Both the position numbers and the translations under genes were made by a program. This document shows, in pieces, positions 6,703 to 6,872 of a DNA stretch of 6,872 bases; the stretch's first letter is position 1, and every line of letters starts with the position of its first letter. Location: positions 1 through 6,872 of the forward strand of contig JADFZP010000176.1 in the NCBI GenBank assembly GCA_015232485.1, in the 5' to 3' direction. The notes beneath the pieces are model-generated. The model searched no databases, was not told the DNA's origin, and saw only the letters and a program-made list of their open reading frames with translations. Source of the stretch: Alphaproteobacteria bacterium. GTDB lineage: Bacteria; Pseudomonadota; Alphaproteobacteria; Rhodospirillales; Magnetospirillaceae.

Positions 6703-6872
6703 TCAGCGCGCGGAGGCGGCGCTGGCGGTTTGGTCATCCGCCGATGGCTCGGGGAAGTTCGGCGAGCGCGGGCGATGCCGCACGGTCGGCGTCGCCTCGG
6801 GCTCGGGCTGGGCCGGTTCGGGGGCGGATGGTTGCGCCAGGGCCGCTGGTTCGGCCGGCGGGGCGACCGCCG
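6703..6872 (-). CDS. C-terminal tail of an unidentified Pro/Ala/Glu-rich protein (5' end outside window)
   Basis: A minus-strand frame is open from the right edge to TGA at 6705-6703 and gives about 56 codons. The residues are dominated by Pro, Ala and Glu (for example PEPAQPEPEATPT), followed by a basic stretch TVRHRPRSP and an Ser/Ala-rich end, DDQTASAASAR. Most codons end in G or C, as in the downstream genes, which supports real coding. No domain can be named from this disordered tail. Its place just upstream of a type I secretion transporter, 44 bases away on the same strand, would suit an operon partner such as a TolC-type channel or a regulatory or substrate protein, but nothing in the sequence decides this. 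A chance open frame in GC-rich DNA remains possible. Confidence 0.55.
   Translation of the reverse strand, partial: AVAPPAEPAALAQPSAPEPAQPEPEATPTVRHRPRSPNFPEPSADDQTASAASAR

Overview
The window is GC-rich DNA. Its third-codon-position bias and gene families point to a high-GC alphaproteobacterium, most likely of the Rhodospirillales type; this taxonomic call is inferred from style and not tested. It holds the 3' end of a tyrosine recombinase gene, one complete plus-strand gene, a compact minus-strand operon, and the tail of a further minus-strand gene at the right edge.

Left part, plus strand: positions 1-237 encode the catalytic C-terminus of a tyrosine recombinase. A 161-base spacer (238-398) with three small stem-loops follows, and then a 500-residue protein (399-1901). 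That protein has TPR-like helical repeats at its N-terminus and a C-terminal domain that resembles a poorly described glycosyltransferase-like (GT-A style) family. Its codon use is clearly less GC-biased than its neighbours'.

Right part, minus strand, in transcription order: an unidentified gene whose Pro/Ala/Glu-rich C-terminal tail ends at 6703; a type I secretion ABC transporter with a degenerate C39 peptidase-like domain (6658-4439); an HlyD-family membrane fusion protein (4434-2947); and a UDP-glucose 4-epimerase, GalE (2950-1961). The last three are tightly packed: a 4-base gap separates transporter and adaptor, and the adaptor and GalE share a 4-base GTGA overlap. They are very probably one transcription unit whose promoter lies beyond the right edge.

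The transporter and adaptor would form the inner-membrane part of a type I secretion system, probably for an RTX-type or similar unprocessed substrate, together with a TolC-type outer membrane channel. GalE supplies UDP-galactose for glycan synthesis. A secretion system translationally coupled to galE, facing a convergent glycosyltransferase-like gene, suggests a link between protein export and surface glycan or glycosylation. That link is an inference from gene order only. The convergent gene ends meet at a 9-bp inverted repeat (1888-1920). I saw no tRNA, rRNA, CRISPR array or insertion sequence, and nothing that clearly amounts to a wholly new system.
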